Source: Asaia bogorensis
GTDB lineage: Bacteria > Pseudomonadota > Alphaproteobacteria > Rhodospirillales > CAMCUA01
Direction: 5' to 3'
Assembly: GCA_945878455.1 (NCBI GenBank)
Contig: CAMCUA010000006.1
Coordinates: 1-32,034, forward strand
DNA length: 32,034 nt
The notes under the pieces are model-generated. The model had not been told where the DNA came from. It did not search any database and saw nothing but the letters and a program-made list of their open reading frames with translations. Numbering within the stretch: the first letter of the stretch is position 1; each line of letters opens with the position of its first letter. The position numbers and the translations under genes are program-made. Shown here piece after piece: positions 8,129 through 16,818 of this stretch.

Positions 8129-9037
8129 TCAGCCTGACCCCCCTGGTGCCGGCGGCAGGCCGCGGATACGCAAACGCTTGATGCGCCTTGGGTCGGCATC
8201 CAACACCTCGAATTCAATGCCGGAGGCATGGCGGATGCGGTCGCCGCGCACGGGTACTCTTCCGGCTTCGGAAAATACCAGTCCGCCCAAGCTATGGATA
8301 TTTTCGCGCGCTTCATCGCTCAGCAGGCGACCGGATATGGCTTCCAATTCTTCCACCGACGCACGCGCATCGGCATCGAGGGATCCATCGGGACGGCGAA
8401 TCAGCAAGGGCCCGGCGGCAGGGTCATGCTCGTCTTCGATTTCACCGACGATTTCTTCAACCAGGTCTTCGATGGTGACCAGACCATCGATCCCGCCGAA
8501 TTCATCGACAACCAACGCCATGTGCGATCTCTTCGTCCGCATGTCGAGCAGCAATTCCATGACCCGCATGGCGGGCGAAACAAAAATAATTTTACGCAGG
8601 ATGCCTGTGAGCGAGAATTCAGCGTCCGCACCGCGCCAAGCTGCTACGTCCTTGATGTGTACCATACCGGCAACGTCGTCGAGCACGCTGCGATAGACCG
8701 GCAGCCGGGAATGGCCCTCGGCGACCATCAGGCCGAAGACCTCAGCCAACGATGCGCCGATGTCAACTGCGACGATATCGACCCGCGGCACCATGACATC
8801 GTGTACCGTGCGCTCGCGAAGGCGCAGGATATTGGACAACATCCTGCGTTCGTCGGCATCGATCGGCGTTTCGTCGATATCGCTTTCCTCGATTAGATCT
8901 TCGAGAGCCTCGCGTACCGTTTCCTCGCCCTCGCGTGACCCGCGCAGACTACGCAACCACCGGCGCAGCATATCGGCGACGGAGGACGGACTGAGCGGCG
9001 GCTCCGCCGGTAGGGCATTAGGTCGTTCGTCGTTCAT
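8129..9037 (-). CDS. corC: CorC/HlyC-family CBS-domain protein (cytosolic, no DUF21)
   Basis: A 302-residue protein with two CBS domains (about 85-140, MVPRVDIVAVDIGASLAEV; and about 148-203, VDEFGGIDGLVTIEDLVEEIVGEI) and a C-terminal CorC_HlyC transporter-associated domain (about 215-298). There is no N-terminal DUF21 membrane domain, so it is the short CorC/TlyC-like type. CBS domains bind adenine nucleotides; E. coli CorC is linked to Mg2+/Co2+ resistance, but the role of the alphaproteobacterial member is less clear. The gene overlaps ybeY by 20 bases and precedes lnt, the normal order in this lineage. Confidence 0.9.
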   Translation of the reverse strand: MNDERPNALPAEPPLSPSSVADMLRRWLRSLRGSREGEETVREALEDLIEESDIDETPIDADERRMLSNILRLRERTVHDVMVPRVDIVAVDIGASLAEVFGLMVAEGHSRLPVYRSVLDDVAGMVHIKDVAAWRGADAEFSLTGILRKIIFVSPAMRVMELLLDMRTKRSHMALVVDEFGGIDGLVTIEDLVEEIVGEIEDEHDPAAGPLLIRRPDGSLDADARASVEELEAISGRLLSDEARENIHSLGGLVFSEAGRVPVRGDRIRHASGIEFEVLDADPRRIKRLRIRGLPPAPGGSG

Positions 9038-9572
9038 GGCCTGGATTCAACGGGCCCACTGTTTCCTGGGGGCGGTCGGCATAGGGCGAAGCAATGCCAA
9101 GCGATGCCAGTATGTCGGCCTCTAAATATTCCATATGTTCCGCCTCGGCATCGTGCTGATGATCGTAACCGAGAAGATGCAGCATACCATGTACGATCAT
9201 ATGGCACAGATGATCGGCAATCGGTTTGTCATCGCGCTCCGCCTCCGCGCAGACCGTTCCGTAGGCGACGACGACATCGCCCAGCAACAGCCCGGCTCCC
9301 ACGGCGGTCGGCGCGGTCGGCGCGGTGGGCTCGCCGTCCTGCTGCGGAAAAGACAGGACATTGGTCGGTTTATCGATATGGCGATAGCGTGCATTGAGCC
9401 CGCGAACCGTCGCATCGTCGGTGAGCAGTATACTGGCTTCGACGGCGCCGGGCACTCCCGCCGCGACCAGCGTTGCTCGCGCGGCGCGGCGGCAAAGGTC
9501 AACAGCGCCGGGCACGGTCTGCCGCCAATCGGTACAGGCGACACGGACCGCGATGCGGAGGGCTCTAGGCAT
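9018..9572 (-). CDS. ybeY: Endoribonuclease YbeY (16S rRNA maturation)
   Basis: A zinc-dependent RNase involved in 16S rRNA 3'-end processing and ribosome quality control. The metal-binding motif HGMLHLLGYDH gives His128, His132 and His138. The upstream NVLSFPQQDG and LLLGDVVVAY segments are also typical. I chose ATG at 9572 (MPRALRIAV), giving 184 residues and an 8-base overlap with phoH; longer in-frame starts run deep into phoH with non-conserved sequence. Oddity: residues about 83-90 read as a TAP repeat produced by a 9-bp tandem repeat in the DNA (9304-9330), in a loop that is normally variable. It overlaps corC by 20 bases. Confidence 0.95.
   Translation of the reverse strand: MPRALRIAVRVACTDWRQTVPGAVDLCRRAARATLVAAGVPGAVEASILLTDDATVRGLNARYRHIDKPTNVLSFPQQDGEPTAPTAPTAVGAGLLLGDVVVAYGTVCAEAERDDKPIADHLCHMIVHGMLHLLGYDHQHDAEAEHMEYLEADILASLGIASPYADRPQETVGPLNPGHERRTT
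9304..9330. repeat. Three copies of a 9-bp tandem repeat inside ybeY
   Basis: The unit GCGGTCGGC is repeated three times (third copy GCGGTGGGC, one mismatch). The unit length keeps the ybeY frame and inserts Thr-Ala-Pro triplets, so copy-number change would lengthen or shorten a surface loop without breaking the gene. Confidence 0.75.
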
Positions 9573-10605
9573 CCCGGTCGCGGTCTGACCCATCGGTCGA
9601 TTCATAGGGAGCGGAACTGCGCCTTCGGCTCTCCGCCTGATCGTAGGCACGGACGATGCGGCCAACCAGCGGGTGGCGCACCACGTCTTTGTCGGTGAAG
9701 GCCATGATGCCCACACCTTCGACATTCGACAGGATATCGATGGCATCGCGCAGGCCGGAACGGGTACCGCGCGGCAGATCGACCTGGCTAAGGTCGCCGG
9801 TCACCACCATCCTGGCGTTTTCGCCGAGCCGAGTCAGGAACATCTTCATCTGCACGGCGGTGGTATTTTGTGCTTCGTCGAGGATAACGAAAGCATTGGC
9901 CAGCGTTCGCCCGCGCATGAAGGCCAAGGGTGCAATTTCGATTTCGCCGTTTTCTAGACGCCGCGCCACCTGATTGGAGGGCAGCATGTCGTGCAGGGCG
10001 TCGTAAAGGGGGCGCAAATAGGGATCTACTTTTTCGCGCATGGTGCCGGGCAGAAAGCCCAGCTGTTCCCCAGCTTCCACCGCCGGGCGCGACAGCACGA
10101 TGCGGTCAACTTCGCCACGGACCAGCCGCTCCACCGCCTTGGCCACAGCCAGATAGGTCTTGCCGGTGCCTGCCGGACCAAGTCCGATGACCAACTCGTA
10201 ATCGTCGATGGCTTGGATATAGGCGGCTTGGTTGGGCGTCCGCGGGGTAATATGACGCTTGCGGGTATGGATGACCTGTTCGGCGCCAGCGGACTTGGGG
10301 CCGACGTGGGTCGCCATGCGCAGGGCGGCGGCGACCTCCTCCGGTCCTACGGGAAGGTGGCGGCGGAGCCTCATGTACAGAGCGTCGAGCACTTGATGCG
10401 TTGCCGCGACGGATTGCGGCTCGCCACTGACGACCACCTGATTGCCGCGGGCGTTGACGGTCACGTCCAGGGCGCGTTCGATGCGCGCCAGATTACCGTG
10501 ATGCGAACCGAACAGATCGGTGAGCAACCCATTGTCGTCGAATTCCAATTCGAGCCGGCGGATTTCGTCCGCACCGCTAGCCGATGTCGTTGCACCCGTC
10601 TTCAA
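9565..10605 (-). CDS. phoH: PhoH-like ATPase
   Basis: A PhoH/PhoL-type ATPase of 346 residues, with an N-terminal KH-like region (about 15-85) and a P-loop ATPase core. Walker A is GPAGTGKT at 143-150 and Walker B is VILDEAQN at 240-247, with [13 protein letters not shown] after it. The family is associated with RNA metabolism together with YbeY, and the gene sits directly before ybeY as is usual. It overlaps the miaB stop by 4 bases (ATGA), indicating translational coupling. The cellular substrate is not settled. Confidence 0.95.
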   Translation of the reverse strand: MKTGATTSASGADEIRRLELEFDDNGLLTDLFGSHHGNLARIERALDVTVNARGNQVVVSGEPQSVAATHQVLDALYMRLRRHLPVGPEEVAAALRMATHVGPKSAGAEQVIHTRKRHITPRTPNQAAYIQAIDDYELVIGLGPAGTGKTYLAVAKAVERLVRGEVDRIVLSRPAVEAGEQLGFLPGTMREKVDPYLRPLYDALHDMLPSNQVARRLENGEIEIAPLAFMRGRTLANAFVILDEAQNTTAVQMKMFLTRLGENARMVVTGDLSQVDLPRGTRSGLRDAIDILSNVEGVGIMAFTDKDVVRHPLVGRIVRAYDQAESRRRSSAPYESTDGSDRDRDA

Positions 10606-11951
10606 GCAGCCACCCCACGATGGGCCATAAGGGTGCCGGAAAGACTATTGGCATGCGATGCATCAATGAACAAATCGACGATGGAGCCTTGCAAGGCTTC
10701 GGGGACGACGACATGCACCGGTTGCATATAGGGGCTGCGTCCCAGCAGCTGGCCCGGCCGGCGGCCGCGGCGGTCGAGCAATACCGACATCGATCGGCCG
10801 ACGCAGGCGCGATTGAAGTTTTCCTGAATGACCGCAAGACGCGCTTGCAATTGCGCCAGGCGGTCGATTTTGGCCGCCTCGGCAACTTGCCCCGCCATCT
10901 GGGCTGCCGGAGTGCCTGGACGCGGGCTGTACTTGAAGGAATAGGACTGGATGAATCCGATGTCGTCGACCAGAGCCAAGGTGGCTTGGACATCGGCCTC
11001 GGTTTCCCCTGGATAACCGACGATAAGGTCCGTCGACAGGGCCAGATCGGGCCTGGCGGTGCGCAGCCGTTCGACCAGCCGGCGATAATCCTCCGCTGTG
11101 TGTCGGCGATTCATCGACGCCAACACCCGGTTCGATCCCGACTGCACCGGCAGATGCAGGAAGGGCATCAATTGCGGCACATCGCGGTGGGCGGCGATCA
11201 GGTCGTCATCGACGTCGGCGGGGTAGGATGTGGTGTAACGGATGCGCTCGATACCATCGATGTCGGCGACGGCGCGGATCAACCGCCCGAGCGTCCATTC
11301 GCTGCCGGACGCGGCACCGTGATAGTTATTGACGTTCTGGCCCAACAGCGTGATCTCGCGCGCGCCCAGCGCCGCCAGATAGCGGGCCTCAGCCAGCACA
11401 TCTGCCGCCGGCCGTGAATACTCGGCGCCTCGCGTATAGGGCACCACACAAAACGTGCAGAACTTGTCGCAACCCTCTTGGATTGTCAGAAAGGCCGCAT
11501 GGTTTTCGACGCGGCCGGGCGGCGGCAGGCTGTCGAACTTCGATTCAGCCGGGAATTCGGTGTCGAGAACGACGCCACCGGCGCGACTGGCACGCGCCAC
11601 CATTTCGGGCAGACGGTGATAGGTCTGCGGCCCCAGAACGATGTCGACGAACGGTGCCCGTGTACGGATTTCAGCACCCTCGGCCTGCGCGACGCAGCCC
11701 GCAACGGCGACGATCATCGGCTGTCCGACCAGGCGTTTCTGCTCCTTGACCTCGCGCAGGCGGCCGAGTTCGGAAAAGACCTTCTCGGCGGCCTTTTCGC
11801 GAATGTGGCAGGTATTCAGGATGACCATGTCCGCACTGGCCACATCACCGGCCAACTCATAGCCGAGCGGCGCCAGGACATCCGCCATGCGGGCGGAGTC
11901 GTACACGTTCATCTGACAGCCGTAGGTCTTTATGTGGAGCTTTTTGGCCAA
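10602..11951 (-). CDS. miaB: tRNA-2-methylthio-N6-dimethylallyladenosine synthase MiaB
   Basis: A radical-SAM methylthiotransferase that modifies i6A37 of tRNAs. The N-terminal UPF0004 domain supplies Cys12, Cys48 and Cys86 for one 4Fe-4S cluster, and the radical-SAM motif CDKFCTFC gives Cys161, Cys165 and Cys168. [10 protein letters not shown] and the TRAM domain (about 375-440) are also present. At 449 residues it is full length. The best start is TTG at 11951, because [14 protein letters not shown] is where homologues begin and I found no in-frame ATG or GTG nearby upstream. It leads the run miaB-phoH-ybeY-corC-lnt. Confidence 0.96.
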   Translation of the reverse strand: MAKKLHIKTYGCQMNVYDSARMADVLAPLGYELAGDVASADMVILNTCHIREKAAEKVFSELGRLREVKEQKRLVGQPMIVAVAGCVAQAEGAEIRTRAPFVDIVLGPQTYHRLPEMVARASRAGGVVLDTEFPAESKFDSLPPPGRVENHAAFLTIQEGCDKFCTFCVVPYTRGAEYSRPAADVLAEARYLAALGAREITLLGQNVNNYHGAASGSEWTLGRLIRAVADIDGIERIRYTTSYPADVDDDLIAAHRDVPQLMPFLHLPVQSGSNRVLASMNRRHTAEDYRRLVERLRTARPDLALSTDLIVGYPGETEADVQATLALVDDIGFIQSYSFKYSPRPGTPAAQMAGQVAEAAKIDRLAQLQARLAVIQENFNRACVGRSMSVLLDRRGRRPGQLLGRSPYMQPVHVVVPEALQGSIVDLFIDASHANSLSGTLMAHRGVAA

Positions 11952-12169
11952 GGCTTGGCGATCTTCACGCGGTGCATTCAGCGCTGCGAAGCGACATGTC
12001 GGTCATACTTTAAGTTTCCAAGCTCCGACTCTGGTCTGTTCCAGTCAGAGGGTAGCATTCCGCCTTGCCCTGTCAAGGAATGGCGGCAGTCGGATCCTGC
12101 CCCCGGTCTTGCCGCAGGGGCGCAAATCGGCTTATTGGTGATGCAACTGCAAACGAAGGAAGGGTCGCC

Positions 12170-13465
12170 GTGTCGCTGATTTTGGGCTGTATCGCCGACG
12201 ACCTGACTGGCGCCTCCGACCTGGCCAACACCCTGGTCAAGCAGGGTATGCCAACGATACAGACCGTCGGCCTGCCGGCAGGCGGGTTCAGCGCCCCCGG
12301 CGATGTAGCTGCGGCTGTTGTCGTCAGCCTCAAATCGCGGACGATACCGCCCGAGGATGCTGTTGCGCAGTCGCTGAACGCACTTGCTGCGTTGCGGGAA
12401 GCAGGCGCCCGCCAAATCCTGTTCAAGTATTGTTCAACTTTCGATTCAACCGATCAGGGCAATATTGGACCTGTTGGCGAGGCGTTGCTGGATGCCTTGG
12501 GCGCCGATTTCACTATTGCTTGCCCAGCTTTCCCCGTGAACGGCCGGACCATCTATAAGGGTCACCTGTTCGTCGGCAATGTATCGCTGGCGGAATCACC
12601 GATGCGCCAACATCCGCTGACGCCAATGACCGATTCCAATCTCGTCGCCGTGCTCAGCCGGCAGAGCCAGGGCAAGGTCGGTCTGGTGTCCTTTCAAACG
12701 GTCGCATCTGGGGTGGAGGCCATCCGCACCCGTTTCACCGAACTGCGCCGCGAGGGCGTGCGCCAAGCTGTCGTCGATGCTATTACCGACGACAACCTGT
12801 TGACCATCGGTGAGGCCTGTCGTGACCTGCTTCTGATCGGCGGCGGTTCGGGCATCGCGTTGGGCTTGCCAGGCAACTTCCGTGCCGCCGGGTTGCTGCC
12901 GGCGGGAGCCGCCGATACCCGCCTACCACCCGCGCGTGGTCAGGCCGCCGTACTGTCCGGAAGCTGTTCCCAGGCAACGCGCGATCAGGTTGCCTGGATG
13001 GCCGAACGGCGTCCGGCCTTGCGCATCGATCCTCTGAAGGCCGCGGCCGATAGTGCCGGTGTCGCCCGCGAGGCCTTGTTATGGGCGAACCGGCAATTGG
13101 CGGGCGGCCCGGTGCTGATCTATGCCACGGCAGAACCTGAAGAGGTCCGCAGGGCGCAGGAAAAACTGGGTGCGGCCGCCGCCGGCGAGGCCGTGGAACG
13201 AACCCTGGCCACTATCGCCATGGGCTTGATCGAAACTGGTGTCGCTCAATTGGTTATCGCCGGGGGGGAGACATCGGGCGCCGTCATCCAGGCGTTGAAC
13301 GTCGAGCGGCTGCGCATCGGGCCTGAGATCGACCCCGGGGTGCCATGGACCTACAGCCTGGGCCGCCCCAACCTGCACCTGGCGCTGAAATCGGGCAACT
13401 TCGGGGGCCGCGACTTCTTCCTTAAAGCTTTCGACAGGCTGAACGATATGGGAGAGCTACCATGA
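12170..13465 (+). CDS. otnK: 3-oxo-tetronate kinase (DUF1537 family)
   Basis: OtnK phosphorylates 3-oxo-tetronate (a four-carbon sugar acid) at C4. The family hallmarks are present: the N-terminal IADDLTGASDLAN (about 8-20), KYCSTFDSTDQGNIG (about 86-100), CPAFPVNGRTIYKGHLFV (about 118-135), and the C-terminal nucleotide-binding part with LSGSCSQATRDQV and IAGGETSGAVIQAL. The start GTG at 12170 has AAGGAAGG 7 bases upstream; the longer frame to 12065 has no such support. It has 431 residues, the family norm. The stop overlaps the next gene by 4 bases (ATGA), so it is co-translated with otnC. The 3-oxo-tetronate specificity is inferred from this pairing; DUF1537 kinases also phosphorylate other four-carbon acids. 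Confidence 0.88.
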   Translation: MSLILGCIADDLTGASDLANTLVKQGMPTIQTVGLPAGGFSAPGDVAAAVVVSLKSRTIPPEDAVAQSLNALAALREAGARQILFKYCSTFDSTDQGNIGPVGEALLDALGADFTIACPAFPVNGRTIYKGHLFVGNVSLAESPMRQHPLTPMTDSNLVAVLSRQSQGKVGLVSFQTVASGVEAIRTRFTELRREGVRQAVVDAITDDNLLTIGEACRDLLLIGGGSGIALGLPGNFRAAGLLPAGAADTRLPPARGQAAVLSGSCSQATRDQVAWMAERRPALRIDPLKAAADSAGVAREALLWANRQLAGGPVLIYATAEPEEVRRAQEKLGAAAAGEAVERTLATIAMGLIETGVAQLVIAGGETSGAVIQALNVERLRIGPEIDPGVPWTYSLGRPNLHLALKSGNFGGRDFFLKAFDRLNDMGELP

Positions 13466-14097
13466 GCCCGGAAAGCCGCCTGCGCGAAGACATCTGCGCC
13501 ATCGGCAAGTCGCTATTCGACCGGGGCCTGACGTTCGGCAGTTCGGGCAACATCAGCGCGCGAACCGAAGGCGGCTGGTTGATGACGCCGACCAACGTGC
13601 GCCTCGGCAGCCTCGACCCGGCCCGCCTATCCAAGCTCGACGATGGCGGCAATCACATCGGCGGCGACAAGCCGACCAAGGAAACCTTCCTGCACATCGC
13701 CATGTACCGTCACCGGCAGAAGACAGGCGCGGTCGTACATTTGCATTCCACTCATTCAGTGGCCGTCTCTTGCCTGGCCGATGTCGATCCCGCCGACGTG
13801 CTGCCGCCGATCACGGCCTACTACATCATGCGCGTCGGCCGCCTGCCGTTGATCCCTTATTACGTGCCGGGCGACGTGGCCCTGGGCGATGCCATCGCCG
13901 CCTACGCGCCGAAGCATCACGCTGTTTTGCTGGCCAATCATGGGCCCGTGGTGGCTGGCGTCGATCTCGACAGCGCCGCCAATGCGATCGAAGAGCTGGA
14001 GGAAACCGCCAAACTGCATCTGCTACTGCGCGGCGAACGGACCCGATATCTTACGAGTGAACAGGTCGCTGAACTCAACCGCCGCTTTCCAACCTGA
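13462..14097 (+). CDS. otnC: 3-oxo-tetronate 4-phosphate decarboxylase (class II aldolase family)
   Basis: This is a class II aldolase/adducin-family enzyme of 211 residues. OtnC decarboxylates 3-oxo-tetronate 4-phosphate to dihydroxyacetone phosphate, feeding lower glycolysis. Metal ligands are visible as His93 and His95 (VVHLHSTHS) and His160 (LANHGPVV). The SSGNISAR substrate loop is at about 27-34 and the KPTKE segment holds the likely catalytic Glu74. The start overlaps the otnK stop (ATGA). The operon lacks the isomerase (OtnI) and the threonate/erythronate dehydrogenase (LtnD/DenD) that often accompany it. The gene converges with tauD, leaving only 27 bases between the stops. Confidence 0.88.
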   Translation: MSPESRLREDICAIGKSLFDRGLTFGSSGNISARTEGGWLMTPTNVRLGSLDPARLSKLDDGGNHIGGDKPTKETFLHIAMYRHRQKTGAVVHLHSTHSVAVSCLADVDPADVLPPITAYYIMRVGRLPLIPYYVPGDVALGDAIAAYAPKHHAVLLANHGPVVAGVDLDSAANAIEELEETAKLHLLLRGERTRYLTSEQVAELNRRFPT

Positions 14098-14124
14098 TCG
14101 CCTGATCCGGCAGGGGCGGTATCC

Positions 14125-14997
14125 TCAGTACGGACGCTCGCCCTTGATCATGCAGCGGTAGAGCAGGCGGGGCTGCGTCGTATCGGCCGGATCGTAGTCG
14201 TAATTGGCCTTGTGCAGGGCCGACCGGTTATCCCACAGCAACATGTCGCCCAGCCGATACTGGTGGCTGTAGACATATTCCGGGCGGATGGCCTGCGCCA
14301 ACAAGTCGTCGAGCAGAGCCTGGGAATCCTCGGGGCTCATACCAACGATGTTTTCCGTCTTGTTCGGATGGAAGTAGAGCGCCTTGGTTCCCGTGCCGGG
14401 ATTAGTGCGCACCATGGGATGCAGGACCGGCTTCGGGTTTTCCCGTTTCTGCCGCTCCACGGCATCCTTATCCTCGATATGCGGCGCAGCACTACTGACC
14501 ATGACATTGACGGTTTGCAGGCGCGCGATCCTCTGCTTGGTCGTATCGGACAACAGGTCATAGCCGGCGCGCATATTGACCACGCTGGTGCCGCCTCCTG
14601 CCGTCGGCAGCTTGACGGCGTAGAGGATTGTGTATTTCGGCGGGTATTCCTGATTGGTGTGGTCGGTGTGCCAGCGCGGACCGAACTTCGGCACCGTGCC
14701 GTCCTGATTGCGGTCAAGGCTGGACAGCTCATGGACGAAGGGCACGCCGGGAATGGCATTGGCATCGTGGTAGCGTGCCATCGGCTCGCCGAAAAACGAC
14801 GATGCATCGAGGAACTGGCGCGGCGTGAACTTCTGATCGCGGATGACCAGGGCGATGTGTTGGGCAAGGGCTTCGTTGAGCCGTAACCGTGTAGCCTCGC
14901 CAAGCGGTTTGGTCAGGTCGATGCCAGTCACCTCGGCACCGATATGTTGAGAAAGCCGGGTGATCTTCATATCCTGCTGCGTGGCGAGGATTTGCAT
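14125..14997 (-). CDS. TauD/TfdA-family Fe(II)/2-oxoglutarate-dependent dioxygenase
   Basis: A non-heme iron dioxygenase of 290 residues. The facial triad is visible: His110 and Asp112 in PRWHTDHT, and distal His262 in SALHKANYDY. Arg277 (PRLLYR), 15 residues after the distal His, is placed to bind 2-oxoglutarate. The N-terminal GAEVTGIDLTKPL is typical of the family. I chose ATG at 14997 because GGGAG lies 8 bases upstream; a GTG at 15012 is less likely. Members act on taurine, 2,4-D, sulfate esters and many carboxylates, and the substrate here cannot be read from sequence. It follows the SDR gene on the same strand, with 112 bases between that include a small GAGCC/GGCTC hairpin. Confidence 0.88.
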   Translation of the reverse strand: MQILATQQDMKITRLSQHIGAEVTGIDLTKPLGEATRLRLNEALAQHIALVIRDQKFTPRQFLDASSFFGEPMARYHDANAIPGVPFVHELSSLDRNQDGTVPKFGPRWHTDHTNQEYPPKYTILYAVKLPTAGGGTSVVNMRAGYDLLSDTTKQRIARLQTVNVMVSSAAPHIEDKDAVERQKRENPKPVLHPMVRTNPGTGTKALYFHPNKTENIVGMSPEDSQALLDDLLAQAIRPEYVYSHQYRLGDMLLWDNRSALHKANYDYDPADTTQPRLLYRCMIKGERPY

Positions 14998-15109
14998 GGT
15001 CGTTTCTCCCACTCTACGAATATCCCTTGAAGGAGATGTCGCATCCGACGTTGAGGTCGCGCAGTCTAATCGAATTTCCTACCCGGCACGTAGAGCCTTC
15101 GCAGACGGC

Positions 15110-15859
15110 TCAATAAGTCGCCCGGCCACCCGACATGTCGAAGGCAAAACCCGTGGTAAAGCTGCATTCCGGCGAGACGATCCAATCGATCATCGCCGCT
15201 GCCTCGGTCAGCGTGCCGGTACGCTTCATCGGAATACGGTCCGTCATATAACGCACTTGCTGTTCGGGCATGGCGGCAACCAAGTCAGTGCGGATCACGG
15301 CCGGCGCCAGTGCATTGATGGCTATGCCTGTTTCCGCATAATCCTTAGCGGCGCTTTTGACCATGCCGATCAATCCGGCCTTGGTCGCCGAATAGGCCAG
15401 CATCCCGGCGTTTCCCTCTTTACCGGCGATGGAGGCGACATGCAGAATTCGCCCGTAATTGCGGCTTAGCATCGCCGGCAATACGGACTGGGTGAGCAGC
15501 AGCGCCGACTTGAGGTTGACCCGATAGACCAAGTCGAAATCATCGGGATCGACCTCGTGGGCCTTGATGCCGGTGATACCCGTGATTCCGGCGCAATTGA
15601 CCAGGATGTCGATCCGGCCATGGGTGGCAACGACGGCGTTTGTCGCAGCGGCCAGCGCTATGCGGTCGGTAACGTCTACCGCGTGCGCCGCGAATCGCCC
15701 ACCAGCAGCAGAGATGTCGCGCGCAGCAACGGCCAACCCGTCGGCCAGGCGATCGAAGCCGATGATCGTCATGCCATGACTGGCCAGACGCTCGGCTGCA
15801 GCGCGGCCTATGCCACGCGCCGCACCAACAACAATGGCAACCTCATCGGCGCGGCTCAT
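15110..15859 (-). CDS. Short-chain dehydrogenase/reductase
   Basis: A classical SDR of 249 residues. The cofactor motif is GAARGIG (12-18), with Asp36 at the end of the second strand favouring NAD(H) over NADP(H). NCAG is at 88-91, and the catalytic residues are Ser143, Tyr156 and Lys160 (YSATK). The C-terminal GFAFDMSGGRATY is also family-typical. The start ATG at 15859 overlaps the lysR stop by 4 bases (ATGA), so the enzyme is made together with its likely regulator. Resemblance is to FabG/3-oxoacyl and sugar or polyol dehydrogenases, but motif inspection cannot separate them. Next to otnK-otnC it could serve as the sugar-acid dehydrogenase missing from that pair; this is inference. Confidence 0.9.
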   Translation of the reverse strand: MSRADEVAIVVGAARGIGRAAAERLASHGMTIIGFDRLADGLAVAARDISAAGGRFAAHAVDVTDRIALAAATNAVVATHGRIDILVNCAGITGITGIKAHEVDPDDFDLVYRVNLKSALLLTQSVLPAMLSRNYGRILHVASIAGKEGNAGMLAYSATKAGLIGMVKSAAKDYAETGIAINALAPAVIRTDLVAAMPEQQVRYMTDRIPMKRTGTLTEAAAMIDWIVSPECSFTTGFAFDMSGGRATY

Positions 15860-16758
15860 CGGTCGCTGCCCAAATGGTTGGCCAATTGCGTCTTGAAGCA
15901 TTGCACGAACTCCCGGGCCAAGCGCGACAGCGGCCTAAACCGCGGGTAAAGCAGGCCGACGTTGATGCGCGTGGGTGGCATCAGCGGCCGGACCGCAAGG
16001 GAACTGAACGCCGCCGACCGCGAGGTGAATTCGTCGACCAAAGCGATGCCCAATCGCTTCGCCGCCAGCGAGCAGGCAACTGCTGAAAGGTTGGTTTCAA
16101 TCGCCGGGCGCAGCCGCAAGCCGGCAGCACGGAACGCCGCCTCCACCACCTCGCCATAACGGTTCTCGCGGGCATAGGAAATCAGTGGCTGATCGGCCAA
16201 GTCGTGAGGCGTCAATTCCTGCCGGGCGGCCAGCGGATGATCGGCGGGCAGCACGCAAACGATCCGCCCCGAACCAATGACTTCGGCCTGGATCAAGGGA
16301 TCGTCTTCGGTGAAATGAACGATGCCCAGATCGGCTTGTTGGGTATTGATCAGCTCGGCAACTTGTTGCGACAGGCGGACCAGGAGTTCGATATGCACGT
16401 TCGGTCGGTCGGTCTTGAACGCCACCAACGAATCGGGCACCAGATCGAAGGCGATGGCCGGCACCACGGCAAGGCGCAATAGGCCGATCTGGGTGTCGCG
16501 CAGTTCGACGGCCAATCGCCGCAATGTGCTGAGTCCGCCGTAAATAGGCTCGGCCTCAGCGAACAGGGTGCGGGCTTCTGGTGTCGGATAGAGGCCGCCG
16601 CGAATGCGTTCGAACAGCTTGAAACCGAGCAGTTCTTCGGTATGCCGCAGGATTTTGCTGACCGCCGGCTGGGTGACACCCAGCTCGCGGGCCGCTTCGC
16701 TGATGGAGTTCCGGCGCATAACCGCCGTGAACACCTCCAACTGACGGAGGTTGATCAC
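15856..16758 (-). CDS. LysR-family transcriptional regulator
   Basis: A 300-residue LysR-type regulator. The winged helix-turn-helix is at about 1-60 (INLRQLEVFTAVMRRNSISE, then VTQPAVSKILRHTEELLG), followed by a linker helix and a periplasmic-binding-protein-like effector domain (about 90-295). The start GTG at 16758 has GAGGAGGG about 10 bases upstream. The gene leads lysR-SDR-tauD on the same strand rather than being divergent from its target, which is less usual for LysR regulators. It probably responds to a small carboxylate linked to the cluster, but the effector is unknown. It lies 60 bases after fur with no terminator visible between. Confidence 0.92.
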   Translation of the reverse strand: MINLRQLEVFTAVMRRNSISEAARELGVTQPAVSKILRHTEELLGFKLFERIRGGLYPTPEARTLFAEAEPIYGGLSTLRRLAVELRDTQIGLLRLAVVPAIAFDLVPDSLVAFKTDRPNVHIELLVRLSQQVAELINTQQADLGIVHFTEDDPLIQAEVIGSGRIVCVLPADHPLAARQELTPHDLADQPLISYARENRYGEVVEAAFRAAGLRLRPAIETNLSAVACSLAAKRLGIALVDEFTSRSAAFSSLAVRPLMPPTRINVGLLYPRFRPLSRLAREFVQCFKTQLANHLGSDR

Positions 16759-16818
16759 CGTTCCCGCCCTCCTCGCGGCATGCGAACTGTCGAGCTTCGA
16801 TAGCAGAATCTGGCGCCG

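Noticed and set aside
12054-12086. Inverted repeats CCTTG/CAAGG with flanking CCG/CGG before otnK
   Set aside because: The stem needs a bulge and has no U-run or paired promoter; too weak to call an operator or terminator.
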